Positions 10,220 through 19,341 of a DNA stretch of 64,000 bases are shown here, in pieces; within the stretch, counting starts at the first letter, position 1; each line of letters begins with the position of its first letter. Source of the stretch: Acetobacter suratthaniensis (GTDB lineage Bacteria; Pseudomonadota; Alphaproteobacteria; Acetobacterales; Acetobacteraceae); NCBI RefSeq assembly GCF_017377745.1, contig NZ_JAFVMG010000011.1, positions 27,082-91,081 on the forward strand. Direction: 5' to 3'. The translations under genes were made by a program, and so were the position numbers. The notes beneath the pieces were generated by a model that was not told where the DNA came from, did no database searches, and saw only the letters and a list, made by a program, of their open reading frames with translations.

Positions 10220-11328
10220 GCCTGATCTCCCACGTGCGGCCCGGCGGAATCGCTTGCCGCCTCGTCATTCAGCCAATCGGACTGGGCACTCTGCCCTGTG
10301 CGAGCACTTTCATCTGGCGGGGGCACCAGCCCCAGATGCCGCCAGCCCCGCTCACCCAGAACACGCCCGCGACTTGTCCGCAGCACCAGCCCTTCCTGTA
10401 TCAGATAAGGCTCGATCACATCTTCCAGCGTATCGCGCGATTCGGCCAGTGCGGCGGCGAGTGTTTCAACCCCAACCGGGCCGCCATTATGGTATTCCGC
10501 AATCCGGCGCAGGTAACGCCTGTCCATGCCATCCAGCCCCAGCGAATCGACCTCAAGCCGTTGCAGGGCGGCATCCACCACCTCGGCCCGTACGGCCTCG
10601 CCCGATGGCACGGTCATGGAGGCAAAATCGCGCACCCGGCGTAAAAGCCGCCCGGCAATACGGGGTGTGCCGCGCGCACGGCGGGCAATTTCCATTGCGC
10701 CATCGGTGGACAGGGCAAAGCCCAGCTTGTCCGCCCCGCGCGCGACAATACGCACCAGCTCTTCGGGCGTGTAGAATACCAGCCGCAGCGGAATACCAAA
10801 ACGGTCGCGCAAAGGCGTTGCCAGCAGCCCCGCGCGGGTGGTTGCGGCCACCAGCGTAAAGGGCGGCAGGTCTATACGCACCGAGCGCGCGGCCGGGCCT
10901 TCGCCAATAATCAGGTCGAGCTGAAAATCCTCCATCGCGGGATAGAGAATTTCCTCAATCGCGGGCTGAAGACGATGAATTTCGTCAATAAACAGCACAT
11001 CGCGCGGCTGCAGGTTGGTCAGGATAGCCGCCAGATCGCCCGCACGCTGGATAACCGGCCCCGATGTGGCGCGAAACCCCACCCCCAGCTCGCGCGAGAC
11101 AATCTGGGCCAGCGTGGTTTTGCCCAGACCCGGCGGGCCATGCAGCAGCACGTGATCCAGCGCCTCGCCACGCTGGCGGGCGGCAGCTATGAAAATGGAC
11201 AGGTTTTCGCGGCTAGCCTGCTGGCCAGTAAAATCGGCCAGTGTTTGCGGGCGCAGTGCGCCATCGGCCGGGTCTTCCTCAAGCCGGGCGGGGTCAACCG
11301 CCCGCTCGGGCATGAACTCCGCCGTCAT
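10216..11328 (-). CDS. ruvB: Holliday junction branch-migration helicase RuvB
   Basis: AAA+ motor that drives branch migration with RuvA. 370 residues. Walker A GPPGLGKT is at about 64-71, Walker [10 protein letters not shown] follows, sensor-1 is VAATTRAG and the arginine-finger region is PLRDRFG. The C-terminal winged helix contains [11 protein letters not shown] roughly 30-residue C-terminal tail beyond the usual end is low in complexity. Four-base overlaps with ruvA and ybgC place it in one operon. Confidence 0.98.
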   Translation of the reverse strand: MTAEFMPERAVDPARLEEDPADGALRPQTLADFTGQQASRENLSIFIAAARQRGEALDHVLLHGPPGLGKTTLAQIVSRELGVGFRATSGPVIQRAGDLAAILTNLQPRDVLFIDEIHRLQPAIEEILYPAMEDFQLDLIIGEGPAARSVRIDLPPFTLVAATTRAGLLATPLRDRFGIPLRLVFYTPEELVRIVARGADKLGFALSTDGAMEIARRARGTPRIAGRLLRRVRDFASMTVPSGEAVRAEVVDAALQRLEVDSLGLDGMDRRYLRRIAEYHNGGPVGVETLAAALAESRDTLEDVIEPYLIQEGLVLRTSRGRVLGERGWRHLGLVPPPDESARTGQSAQSDWLNDEAASDSAGPHVGDQA

Positions 11329-11933
11329 CGCGCCAGATCCTTCAGGCTGTCACGCAGCACGGCATCCAGTGTTGCGCCGGAACCGTGGGCCTCCATCACA
11401 CGGCGCAGCACAGGCAGCGCCTCCACCCGGCGGAAACCAAGCCCGGCCAGTGCGAGCAGGGCATCAGCCTCGATCCCCCCTTCAGGGGTAGCGCTCACGG
11501 GCAGAACAATATCAGCCCCCGCACCGGGCATACGGCCCGCCTTATCGCGCAGTTCGGTAATAATCCGTTCGGCCAGACGCCCCCCGACACCGGGTGCACG
11601 TGTCAGGCTGGCCTTGTCCGAAGCGCTCAACACCGCCACCAGCTCCCCCGCGGACAGCGTGGACAGGATCGCCAGCGCCACCTTGGCCCCGACCCCCTGC
11701 ACCCCTGTCAGCAGCCGGAACCATGCACGCTCGGCACTTTCGGCAAAACCGTAAAGCAGGATTGCGTCCTCGCGCACCACGGTTTCCACCAGAATGCGGG
11801 CTTTTTCGGGCGGGTTGGGCAAGGCTGCCAGCGTGCGGCTGGACGCCGCAAGCAGATAGCCCACGCCATTCACATCCACCACGCAGCTTCCGGTTTCAAC
11901 CTGAATGACCAGACCGCACAGAAACGCTATCAT
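11325..11933 (-). CDS. ruvA: Holliday junction DNA-binding subunit RuvA
   Basis: Tetrameric scaffold that binds Holliday junctions and loads RuvB. 202 residues. An N-terminal OB fold ([26 protein letters not shown] region, about 1-65) is followed by the helix-hairpin-helix motifs [18 protein letters not shown] and [15 protein letters not shown] (about 70-130). The C-terminal RuvB-contact domain ([16 protein letters not shown]) is present. Four-base overlaps on both sides match the operon ruvC-ruvA-ruvB. Confidence 0.97.
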   Translation of the reverse strand: MIAFLCGLVIQVETGSCVVDVNGVGYLLAASSRTLAALPNPPEKARILVETVVREDAILLYGFAESAERAWFRLLTGVQGVGAKVALAILSTLSAGELVAVLSASDKASLTRAPGVGGRLAERIITELRDKAGRMPGAGADIVLPVSATPEGGIEADALLALAGLGFRRVEALPVLRRVMEAHGSGATLDAVLRDSLKDLAR

Positions 11934-12436
11934 GCCATTCTTACCCCAGCCGCAATATGGCGCGCACTGGCGCGATGATGAGCATGGCAGATCGCCACCG
12001 CCAGTGCATCGGATGCATCGGCCCGCGCGACTTCCACCCCCGGCAAAAGGCGGCGCACCATCATTTCAACCTGTGTCTTGTCAGCCGAGCCGGTGCCAAC
12101 CACCGCTTTTTTGACCGCCAGCGCCCCGTATTCCGCCACCACCAGCCCCGCCAGCGCCGGGGCCAGCAAGGCCACCCCACGCGCATAACCCAGCTTGAGG
12201 GTCGCAGCCCCATTCCGGTTAACGTAGGTTTCCTCTACCGCCGCCTCATCGGGGCTATGCCTGTCAATCAGGCCGAGAAGGCTCTCATGCAGCGCCCGCA
12301 GGCGCTCAGGCACGCTTTCGGCGCTGTTGGTAGCGATAACGCCATTGGCAACATGGCGCAGCCTGTTGCCCTCGACATCAATCACGCCCCAGCCGGTAAA
12401 GCGCAGGCCGGGATCAATGCCGAGCAGACGCGCCAC
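11930..12436 (-). CDS. ruvC: crossover junction endonuclease RuvC
   Basis: Resolves Holliday junctions. 168 residues, typical length. The RNase H-like catalytic acids are visible: D in LLGIDPG (residue 7), E in [11 protein letters not shown] (about 68) and the pair in [15 protein letters not shown] (about 138-141). It begins the ruvCAB run three bases after yebC ends. Confidence 0.97.
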   Translation of the reverse strand: MARLLGIDPGLRFTGWGVIDVEGNRLRHVANGVIATNSAESVPERLRALHESLLGLIDRHSPDEAAVEETYVNRNGAATLKLGYARGVALLAPALAGLVVAEYGALAVKKAVVGTGSADKTQVEMMVRRLLPGVEVARADASDALAVAICHAHHRASARHIAAGVRMA

Positions 12437-12439
12437 GGA

Positions 12440-13189
12440 TCAGGACGACAGCTTTTCCGCCAGATCATCCGGCAGATCGAAATTGGCGTAAACATTCTGC
12501 ACATCGTCATGATCGTCCAGAACATCGAGCAGCTTGAACACGCTGCGCGCCTTTTCCTCGTCCAGTGTCACGGTGTTTTCAGGACGCCAGTCCAGCTTGG
12601 CACTTTCGGGTTCACCAAAGCGGGTTTCCAGCGCGTCACGCACAGCAAAGAACGACTCCACCTCGCAGGTGACTTCGTGCCCGGCAGCGGTGCTCACCAC
12701 GTTTTCGGCCCCTGCCTCGATTGCGGCTTCAAGCATGTCATCTTCCGAGGCGGTGGCCGCCGGATACACGATCACACCCAGACGGCGGAACATGAACGAC
12801 ACGGAATTGGCTTCGCCCAGAGAACCGCCGTATTTGGAAAAAGCCGCGCGCACATCGGACGCCGTGCGGTTGCGGTTGTCGGTCAGCGCTTCCACGATAA
12901 CGGCCACACCCGCCGGGCCGTAGCCCTCGTAGCGAATTTCCACGTAGTCATCACCACCCGCGGCCCCGCTAGCCTTCTTGATCGCGCGTTCGATCGTATC
13001 CTTGGGCATATTCACTTCGCGGGCGGCAACAATGGCCGCGCGCAGGCGCGGATTGGAGCCGGGGTCTGGCAGACCGGAGCGCGTGGCCACCGTCAGTTCG
13101 CGGATGATCTTGCCGAACTGCTTGGCGCGCTTGGCATCCTGCGCACCCTTGCGGTGCATGATGTTCTTGAACTGGGAATGACCAGCCAT
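12440..13189 (-). CDS. yebC: YebC/PmpR-family regulator or translation factor
   Basis: Conserved cytoplasmic protein, 249 residues, beginning [27 protein letters not shown] (N-terminal family signature, key part MAGHSxFxNIxHRKxxQD). The family is described as a DNA-binding regulator in some bacteria and as a factor relieving ribosome stalling in others; the sequence does not decide. It immediately precedes ruvC, a widespread gene order. Confidence 0.96.
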   Translation of the reverse strand: MAGHSQFKNIMHRKGAQDAKRAKQFGKIIRELTVATRSGLPDPGSNPRLRAAIVAAREVNMPKDTIERAIKKASGAAGGDDYVEIRYEGYGPAGVAVIVEALTDNRNRTASDVRAAFSKYGGSLGEANSVSFMFRRLGVIVYPAATASEDDMLEAAIEAGAENVVSTAAGHEVTCEVESFFAVRDALETRFGEPESAKLDWRPENTVTLDEEKARSVFKLLDVLDDHDDVQNVYANFDLPDDLAEKLSS

Positions 13190-13237
13190 ATTCCTTAACC
13201 CTGTCTACTATCCTGCCATGCCGCCACATGCCCCTTA

Positions 13238-15964
13238 TCAGGGCACGCGACCGTGGCAATGCTTGTATTTCCGCCCCGAGCCGCACGGACACGGCGCATT
13301 GCGGGGCGTTTCCCCCCAGCTTGAGGGGTCATCCGGCATAATGGCGCTGCCCCCGATGGGGGTTGCCATGACCGGAGCGGTACCCGGCGCCAGCTCGGCT
13401 GCCGTATTGGCGGCAAAGCCCGGCACTTCGGGGTCCGCGTGGATGGCGGCGGTATCCGCGAACGGATCGACGGCCATCGGCGGGGGCGTGACTTCCACCC
13501 GCGCCATAAGTGATGTCACGCGCTGGCGCATTTCCTCCAGCATGAACGTAAACAGCGTGAAAGCCTCATGCTTGTATTCGTTCAGCGGATCTTTCTGCCC
13601 GTAAGCGCGCAGGCCAATACCCTGACGGAGCTGATCAAGCGCATGCAGATGCTCTTTCCAGACCGCGTCATAGGTTGTCAGCAGAACCTGCTTTTCAATA
13701 AAGCGCATCAGATCGGGGCCAATATTGGCCGCCCGTGCCGCCTGTGCCTGCGTGGCGGCCTGACTAATGCGCGAGGCCATGCCCTCGGCATCCATACCGT
13801 CCTCACGCGACCAGTCCGCCAGTGGCAGATCAAGCGCGAAAGTGCGGCTTACCTCCTGTGTCAGCCCTTCAATATTCCACTGTTCGGCAAACGATTTTTC
13901 CGGGATGTGCTGGGCCACCAGCATGTCGATGACATCATCCTGCGCGTCTGCAACGATGGTGGAGACATCTTCCGTCGCCATGAACTCACGGCGCTGGGTA
14001 TACACTTCCTTGCGCTGGTCATTCATCACATCATCATATTTGAGCGTGTTCTTGCGCATGTCGAAGTTGCGGGCTTCGACCTTTTTCTGCGCGCGCTCAA
14101 GCGCCTTGCTCAGCCAGGGATGAACAATGGCCTCGCCCTCCTTCATGCCCATTTTCTGGAACATGCCGCTCATGCGGTCGGAGCCGAAAATCCGCATCAG
14201 GTCATCCTGAAGCGAGATAAAGAAGCGCGAATTACCCGGATCACCCTGCCGCCCGGCACGGCCGCGCAGCTGGTTATCAATACGGCGGCTTTCATGCCGC
14301 TCGGTGCCGATCACGTACAGACCGCCCGCTTCGCGCACAATTTCGTGATCACGCGCGACACGGGTACGGATCGCCTGCTCAGCGGCGTCGCGCTCGGGGC
14401 CTTCGGGGGCATCGCCCAGTTCCTGAGCGATCAGCATTTCCACATTGCCGCCCAGCTTGATGTCGGTGCCACGCCCGGCCATGTTGGTGGCGATGGTAAT
14501 CGCACCCGGCGCGCCCGCCTGCGCGACAATCCCGGCTTCCTTTTCATGGAAACGGGCATTGAGCACATTATGCGGCACGTTTTCGCGCTTGAGCAGCTCG
14601 GACAGAGCCTCGCTTTTCTCAATCGACGTAGTGCCAACCAGAATGGGCTGGCCGCGTTCATGCACCGCACGGATGAGCGTTACCACCGCACCGAATTTTT
14701 CGGCCTCGGTCAGGTAGATTTCGTCATCCTCGTCCTTGCGGGACACGGGGCGGTTGGTGGGGATGGCCACCACATCGAGATTATAGATCTCGGCAAATTC
14801 GTCGGCTTCCGTCATGGCCGTGCCGGTCATGCCCGACAGGCGCGGATAAAGCCTGAAGAAGTTCTGGAAGGTAATGGAGGCCAGCGTCTGGTTTTCCTGC
14901 TGAACCTCGACATGTTCCTTGGCTTCGAGTGCCTGATGCAGGCCATCGGAATACCGGCGGCCTTCCATCATACGGCCGGTAAACTCGTCGATGATAACGA
15001 CCTTGCCACCCCGCACGATGTAATCCACATCGCGTGCGAACAGGGTATGGGCGCGAAGCGACTGCTGCACATGATGCACCACGGCTACGTGGTGCAGGTC
15101 GTACAGCCCGCCTTCGCCCAGCACACCGGCGGCGCGGAGCAGGTCTTCCACCTGTTCGGAACCGCTGTCCGTCAGAATGACGGTGCGGAACTTTTCGTCT
15201 TTTTCGTAGGCTGTCTCATCGCGCACCAGCTCGCTCACCACCGCATCCACCGCGCGGTACAGATCGGAACTGTCTTCCGCCGGACCGGAGATGATCAGCG
15301 GCGTGCGAGCCTCGTCGATCAGGATCGAGTCCACTTCATCGACAATGGCGTGGTGGAAGGGCCTCTGAACCATTTCGTTCAGATGGTACTTCATGTTGTC
15401 ACGCAGGTAGTCGAAGCCGAATTCGTTATTGGTACCGTAGGTGATGTCAGCCGCATAGGCCTGCCTGCGGGCATCATCTGGCATGTTGGGCACGATCACG
15501 CCCGTGGTCAGGCCCAGAAATTCGTAGAGCCGCCCCATTTCGGCCGCGTCACGCGCGGCCAGATAGTCATTGACCGTAACAACATGCACGCCCTTGCCCG
15601 ACAGCCCGCTGAGATAGACGGCCAATGTCGCCACAAGGGTCTTGCCCTCACCAGTGCGCATTTCCGCGATGCGGCCAGCATGCAGCACCATGCCGCCGAT
15701 AAGCTGCACATCAAAATGCCGCATGCCCAGCACACGTTTGGCCGCTTCGCGCGTTACAGCAAAAGCCTCGGGCAGGAGATCGTCCAGCGTGGAGCCATTG
15801 CTCAGACGTTCTCTGAACTCCAGAGTTTTTGCGGCAAGGGCTGCATCATCCAGAACCTGGATCTGCGGTTCAAGCGCGTTGATTTCCTGCACACGGCGTT
15901 GGAAAACCTTGAGTGTCCGCTCATTGGCTGTGCCAAACAGGGCGCGGATGACGCGAGAAAACAT
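13238..15964 (-). CDS. secA: preprotein translocase ATPase SecA
   Basis: Motor of the Sec pathway. 908 residues from the ATG at 15964, where family homology begins ([19 protein letters not shown]). An open extension to 16150 lacks family character. Nucleotide-binding motifs include MRTGEGKT (102-109), [20 protein letters not shown] and [10 protein letters not shown]. The C-terminus has the zinc-binding SEC-C motif [14 protein letters not shown], which contacts SecB and lipid. Its upstream 294 bases are shared with the divergent foldase gene and probably hold both promoters. The 810-codon open frame on the other strand is a shadow. Confidence 0.98.
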   Translation of the reverse strand: MFSRVIRALFGTANERTLKVFQRRVQEINALEPQIQVLDDAALAAKTLEFRERLSNGSTLDDLLPEAFAVTREAAKRVLGMRHFDVQLIGGMVLHAGRIAEMRTGEGKTLVATLAVYLSGLSGKGVHVVTVNDYLAARDAAEMGRLYEFLGLTTGVIVPNMPDDARRQAYAADITYGTNNEFGFDYLRDNMKYHLNEMVQRPFHHAIVDEVDSILIDEARTPLIISGPAEDSSDLYRAVDAVVSELVRDETAYEKDEKFRTVILTDSGSEQVEDLLRAAGVLGEGGLYDLHHVAVVHHVQQSLRAHTLFARDVDYIVRGGKVVIIDEFTGRMMEGRRYSDGLHQALEAKEHVEVQQENQTLASITFQNFFRLYPRLSGMTGTAMTEADEFAEIYNLDVVAIPTNRPVSRKDEDDEIYLTEAEKFGAVVTLIRAVHERGQPILVGTTSIEKSEALSELLKRENVPHNVLNARFHEKEAGIVAQAGAPGAITIATNMAGRGTDIKLGGNVEMLIAQELGDAPEGPERDAAEQAIRTRVARDHEIVREAGGLYVIGTERHESRRIDNQLRGRAGRQGDPGNSRFFISLQDDLMRIFGSDRMSGMFQKMGMKEGEAIVHPWLSKALERAQKKVEARNFDMRKNTLKYDDVMNDQRKEVYTQRREFMATEDVSTIVADAQDDVIDMLVAQHIPEKSFAEQWNIEGLTQEVSRTFALDLPLADWSREDGMDAEGMASRISQAATQAQAARAANIGPDLMRFIEKQVLLTTYDAVWKEHLHALDQLRQGIGLRAYGQKDPLNEYKHEAFTLFTFMLEEMRQRVTSLMARVEVTPPPMAVDPFADTAAIHADPEVPGFAANTAAELAPGTAPVMATPIGGSAIMPDDPSSWGETPRNAPCPCGSGRKYKHCHGRVP

Positions 15965-16258
15965 GAACACCTTTCCGGAACTGAACCGCCTTACGAATGA
16001 TACAGCCATGACGCCTGCCGGACAGGCAATGGCACCAGCGCGCAGGCCTGTCTTGGGCACGGCTTGCTCCGCAAAATAGGACCGGGCCGGTCTGCGGTCA
16101 ACCAACCCCTGCCTTTTGTGCCGAACCTCGCCCCCGCGCGCATGGGCCACACCGGCTGCAAGCGGCAGAGCGGGCGCGCAAGAAACAGGGCTTGCCGGGT
16201 GGGTTAGCCTCCTTCATACAGGGTGGACAGTTTTCAACCTGTGCAAGGTTCTGATTTC

Positions 16259-17206
16259 ATGCGGTTCACGTCCTACGCGTCCGGGCTGGCGGTTGCCACC
16301 CTGCTTGGTTCATCCCTGCTGGTTCATCCCTCCCATGCAGCCGACCCCGCCTCCCCTCCTGCCGCGGCCCCGGCTGCCGACAAGGAAAAGCCGGCAGACC
16401 CGGCCTCCGTTGTCGCAACCGTAAACGGTGAAAAAATCACTCTGGCGGACGTGCAGGAAGCTGCGGGCAGCATTCCCCCACAGATGCGCCAGCTCCCGCC
16501 CAACGTGATCATTCCCATGCTGGTCAACCAGCTGATCGACCAGAAGGCGATCCTGCTCGCAGCACGCAAGGACGGGCTGGACAAGAAGCCGGAAACCCAG
16601 AAGCTGATGACCTCTGCCGCCGACACGGCGCTGCAGAACGCCTGGCTGTCGCAGTCGGTCATGCCGCACCTGACGGATGCGGACATGTCCAAGTACTACG
16701 AAGAAAACTACGCCAACAAGGCGCCTGAAAAGGAAGTGCACGCCCGGCACATCCTGCTCAAGACCGAAGCCGAAGGGCAGGATGTCATCAAGAAGCTGAA
16801 GGCCGGTGCCGATTTCGGCAAGCTGGCCGCCGAGCTTTCCACCGACAAGGGCAGCGCCCAGCAGAACGGTGGCGATCTGGGCTGGTTCAAGAAAGGCGAC
16901 ATGATCCCCGCCTTCTCCGATGCCGCTTTCGCCATGAAAAAGGGTGATATCAGCACCACTCCGGTCAAGAGCCAGTACGGCTACCACGTGATTCAGGTGC
17001 TCGACACCCGCACGGACCCCGTGCCGTCGCTGGATTCCGTGCGTGACAAGATCCGTCAGGCGCTGATCCAGAAATACGTGCGTGAAGCCGTGGATAAAGC
17101 CGCAGCCCACGTCAAGATCGTGCGTTTCGACCCCACCACCGGCAAGCAGCTGCCTAATGCACCCGCCGCACCGGCCGGGGCAGCAGCCGCACCCGCCAAA
17201 AAATAA
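16259..17206 (+). CDS. periplasmic parvulin-type peptidyl-prolyl isomerase (SurA/PrsA-like)
   Basis: Exported foldase, 315 residues. The ATG at 16259 starts a Sec signal (MRFTSYASGLAVATLLGSSL, cleaved near SHA). An N-terminal chaperone region shows VATVNGEKITLADVQEA, a pattern shared by SurA and PpiD relatives. The rotamase domain (about 160-255) has VHARHILLKTE, GGDLGWFKKGDMIPAFSDAAFA and SQYGYHVIQV. The tail is Ala/Pro-rich. Probably assists outer-membrane protein folding; a specific symbol is not assigned. Confidence 0.92.
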   Translation: MRFTSYASGLAVATLLGSSLLVHPSHAADPASPPAAAPAADKEKPADPASVVATVNGEKITLADVQEAAGSIPPQMRQLPPNVIIPMLVNQLIDQKAILLAARKDGLDKKPETQKLMTSAADTALQNAWLSQSVMPHLTDADMSKYYEENYANKAPEKEVHARHILLKTEAEGQDVIKKLKAGADFGKLAAELSTDKGSAQQNGGDLGWFKKGDMIPAFSDAAFAMKKGDISTTPVKSQYGYHVIQVLDTRTDPVPSLDSVRDKIRQALIQKYVREAVDKAAAHVKIVRFDPTTGKQLPNAPAAPAGAAAAPAKK

Positions 17207-17218
17207 GTAACGCATAAA

Positions 17219-17252
17219 CCACCCCCATCGCGGCCATGCCGCAAGGGGGTGG
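17219..17252 (+). terminator. hairpin after the foldase gene
   Basis: Arms CCACCCCC (17219-17226) and GGGGGTGG (17245-17252) enclose a nested GCGGC/GCCGC stem, 13 bases beyond the stop codon. No clear T-run follows, so termination efficiency is uncertain. Confidence 0.6.
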
Positions 17253-17331
17253 CTGGATACGGCACGGGCGGGTATAATCCCGCCCGTCTTCCATTTTACC
17301 CCCTGTCCTTACCGTCCAAGGATTCCGCCTC

Positions 17332-18573
17332 ATGGCGCAGCCTCTGCCTGTTTCTCCGCTTGCTCTTCCCCTGCCTGAACTGGGCCTGGTTCGCGGGGTT
17401 CGTCTGGGGGCCATTGCCGCAGGAATCCGCTACAAAGGCCGCAAGGATCTGGTGCTGGCCGAGTTTGACCCCGGCACCACGGTGGCGGGCGTTTTCACGC
17501 GCTCCAAGTGCCCCGGCGCCCCGGTGGACTGGTGCCGCGCCATCCTGCCCGCAGGCCGTGCGCGCGCACTGGTGGTAAATGCGGGCAACGCCAATGTTTT
17601 CACCGGCCGGGCCGGACGCGAAACCTGCGAGCAGACAGCCCAGGCAGCCGCCACACTCACCCACTGCACGCCGGATGAAGTCTATCTGGCCTCTACGGGT
17701 GTTATTGGCGAAATCCTGCCTGCTCAGCGCATTACCGCAGCCCTGCCCGCCCTGCATGAAGCCCTGAGCGAAACCGGCTGGGAAGCCGCGGCACGCGGGA
17801 TCATGACCACCGACACCTTCCCCAAGGCCGCGCGGCGCACGGCCCTACTGGGCGGGGTTGAAGTCACCATTCAGGGCATGGCCAAGGGCAGCGGCATGAT
17901 CGCGCCCGACATGGCCACCATGCTGTCCTTTGTCGCAACCGACGCCGCCCTGCCCGCGCCCCTTTTACAGGCCATGCTGTCAGCCGGGGTCAAGCGTACG
18001 TTCAACTGCATTACGGTTGATTCCGACACCTCCACCTCCGACATGGTGCTGCTGTTCGCCACGGGTGCGGCAGGGAACGCCCTGCCCGCCAGCACCACGG
18101 CCGATGCCCCTGAACTCGCGGCCTTCCGTCAGGCGCTGGACAGCCTGCTGGAAGAACTGGCCCTGATGGTGATCCGCGATGGTGAGGGTGCGACCAAGCT
18201 CATGACCATTGATGTGACCGGTGCGGTCTCTGACGAATCCGCATGGCGCGTGGCCATGGCCATTGGCAACTCGCCGCTGGTCAAGACCGCTATCGCGGGG
18301 GAAGATGCCAACTGGGGCCGCATTGTCATGGCTGTCGGCAAATGCGGCGAACCCGCAGACCGTGATACGCTGAGCGTTTCCATTGGCGGTGTCTGCATCG
18401 CCCAAAACGGCACCGTGCGGGATGGCTATGACGAAACCCCCGTGGTCGCCCACATGAAGGGGCAGGAAATCGCCATCGCGGTTGATCTGGGACTGGGCGA
18501 AGGCCGCACCCGCGCCTGGAGCTGCGACCTGACCCACGGCTATATCGACATCAACGGCTCCTATCGGAGCTGA
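17332..18573 (+). CDS. argJ: bifunctional ornithine acetyltransferase / N-acetylglutamate synthase
   Basis: Recycles the acetyl group in arginine biosynthesis: transfers it from acetylornithine to glutamate and may also acetylate glutamate from acetyl-CoA. 413 residues. The precursor self-cleaves before threonine 196 in KGSGMIAPDMATML, the family cleavage site. NAGNANVFTG and the C-terminal DPNWGR-like EDANWGRIVMAVGK are also present. Followed after 19 bases by an RDD membrane protein. Confidence 0.97.
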   Translation: MAQPLPVSPLALPLPELGLVRGVRLGAIAAGIRYKGRKDLVLAEFDPGTTVAGVFTRSKCPGAPVDWCRAILPAGRARALVVNAGNANVFTGRAGRETCEQTAQAAATLTHCTPDEVYLASTGVIGEILPAQRITAALPALHEALSETGWEAAARGIMTTDTFPKAARRTALLGGVEVTIQGMAKGSGMIAPDMATMLSFVATDAALPAPLLQAMLSAGVKRTFNCITVDSDTSTSDMVLLFATGAAGNALPASTTADAPELAAFRQALDSLLEELALMVIRDGEGATKLMTIDVTGAVSDESAWRVAMAIGNSPLVKTAIAGEDANWGRIVMAVGKCGEPADRDTLSVSIGGVCIAQNGTVRDGYDETPVVAHMKGQEIAIAVDLGLGEGRTRAWSCDLTHGYIDINGSYRS

Positions 18574-18592
18574 AAACCCGGAGCAGGCTTCA

Positions 18593-19264
18593 ATGTCTAC
18601 ATTTACGCCGCCCCCCGGCTGGGGCTCCCCCCCTGCCACACCCGCCGCGCCAGATAACGGCGCATGGAACAACCCTCAGGCACAGGTCTGGGTTTATGCC
18701 GGGTTCTGGTGGCGTGTCTGGGCCTTTCTGATTGATACCGTGCTGCTTTCCGTTGCGGAAGGCGTGGCGGGGATGTTCGTGGGGCCGGAAATTTCCGTCC
18801 GCTGGCAGGAGCTGCCTTTGTCCGGGGCGGATGGCCAGTCTACCAATGTGGTGGACATCGCAGCACTGGCGGATACCACGCAGCCATACGCGCATATGCT
18901 GCATGGCGTGTCCGTTCTGGTGCCGCACCTGCAAACCGGCAACTGGCAGACCCCCGGCAGCGTCTTGCTGGCCCTGCTGCCAGCACTGTATTTTATCCTG
19001 TTCGAATCCTCGCGCCTGCAGGCCACTCCCGGCAAACAGCTATGCCGCCTGAAGGTTGTCACCCTCACCGGCGAGCGGATTTCGCTACCGCGCGCCGTGG
19101 TGCGGTTTGCCATCAAGGCATTCATTTCTTTCCCGCTCCTGTATATTGGCGTGCTGATGGTGGCCTTCACCCGCCGCAAGCAGGGGCTGCATGACCTGAT
19201 CGCGGGCACGCTTGTTGTCCGCCACGACGCACCGCGCACCGTATCCTTCGGCCCTCGGGGCTGA
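18593..19264 (+). CDS. RDD-family membrane protein
   Basis: 223-residue inner-membrane protein. A proline-rich N-terminus is followed by WWRVWAFLIDTVLLSV, the first RDD helix with its Arg and Asp, then a polar loop and two further hydrophobic segments (LLALLPALYFILFE; FAIKAFISFPLLYIGVLMV). The end RKQGLHDLIAGTLVV is characteristic of the family. RDD proteins are mostly unassigned; some are cation antiporters. A strong terminator closes the argJ-RDD unit. Confidence 0.88.
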   Translation: MSTFTPPPGWGSPPATPAAPDNGAWNNPQAQVWVYAGFWWRVWAFLIDTVLLSVAEGVAGMFVGPEISVRWQELPLSGADGQSTNVVDIAALADTTQPYAHMLHGVSVLVPHLQTGNWQTPGSVLLALLPALYFILFESSRLQATPGKQLCRLKVVTLTGERISLPRAVVRFAIKAFISFPLLYIGVLMVAFTRRKQGLHDLIAGTLVVRHDAPRTVSFGPRG

Positions 19265-19275
19265 ACGCGCACCCG

Positions 19276-19316
19276 CTGGCCCCGGCCCGAACCGATCGGG
19301 CGGGGCCAGTTTTTTT
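19276..19316 (+). terminator. Rho-independent terminator after the RDD gene
   Basis: Arms CTGGCCCCGGCCCGA (19276-19290) and TCGGGCGGGGCCAG (19296-19309) form a near-perfect GC stem followed by TTTTTTT. It lies between the RDD gene and the MscS-type gene. Confidence 0.92.
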
Positions 19317-19341
19317 CCTGTTCCTTCATCAGAAAAAGGAT

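Noticed and set aside
13568..16000. An 810-codon open frame opposite secA
   Set aside because: Shadow of secA in high-GC DNA; no family motifs and no ribosome binding site.
15965..16150. N-terminal extension of SecA
   Set aside because: Open but without conserved residues; the family N-terminus starts at 15964.
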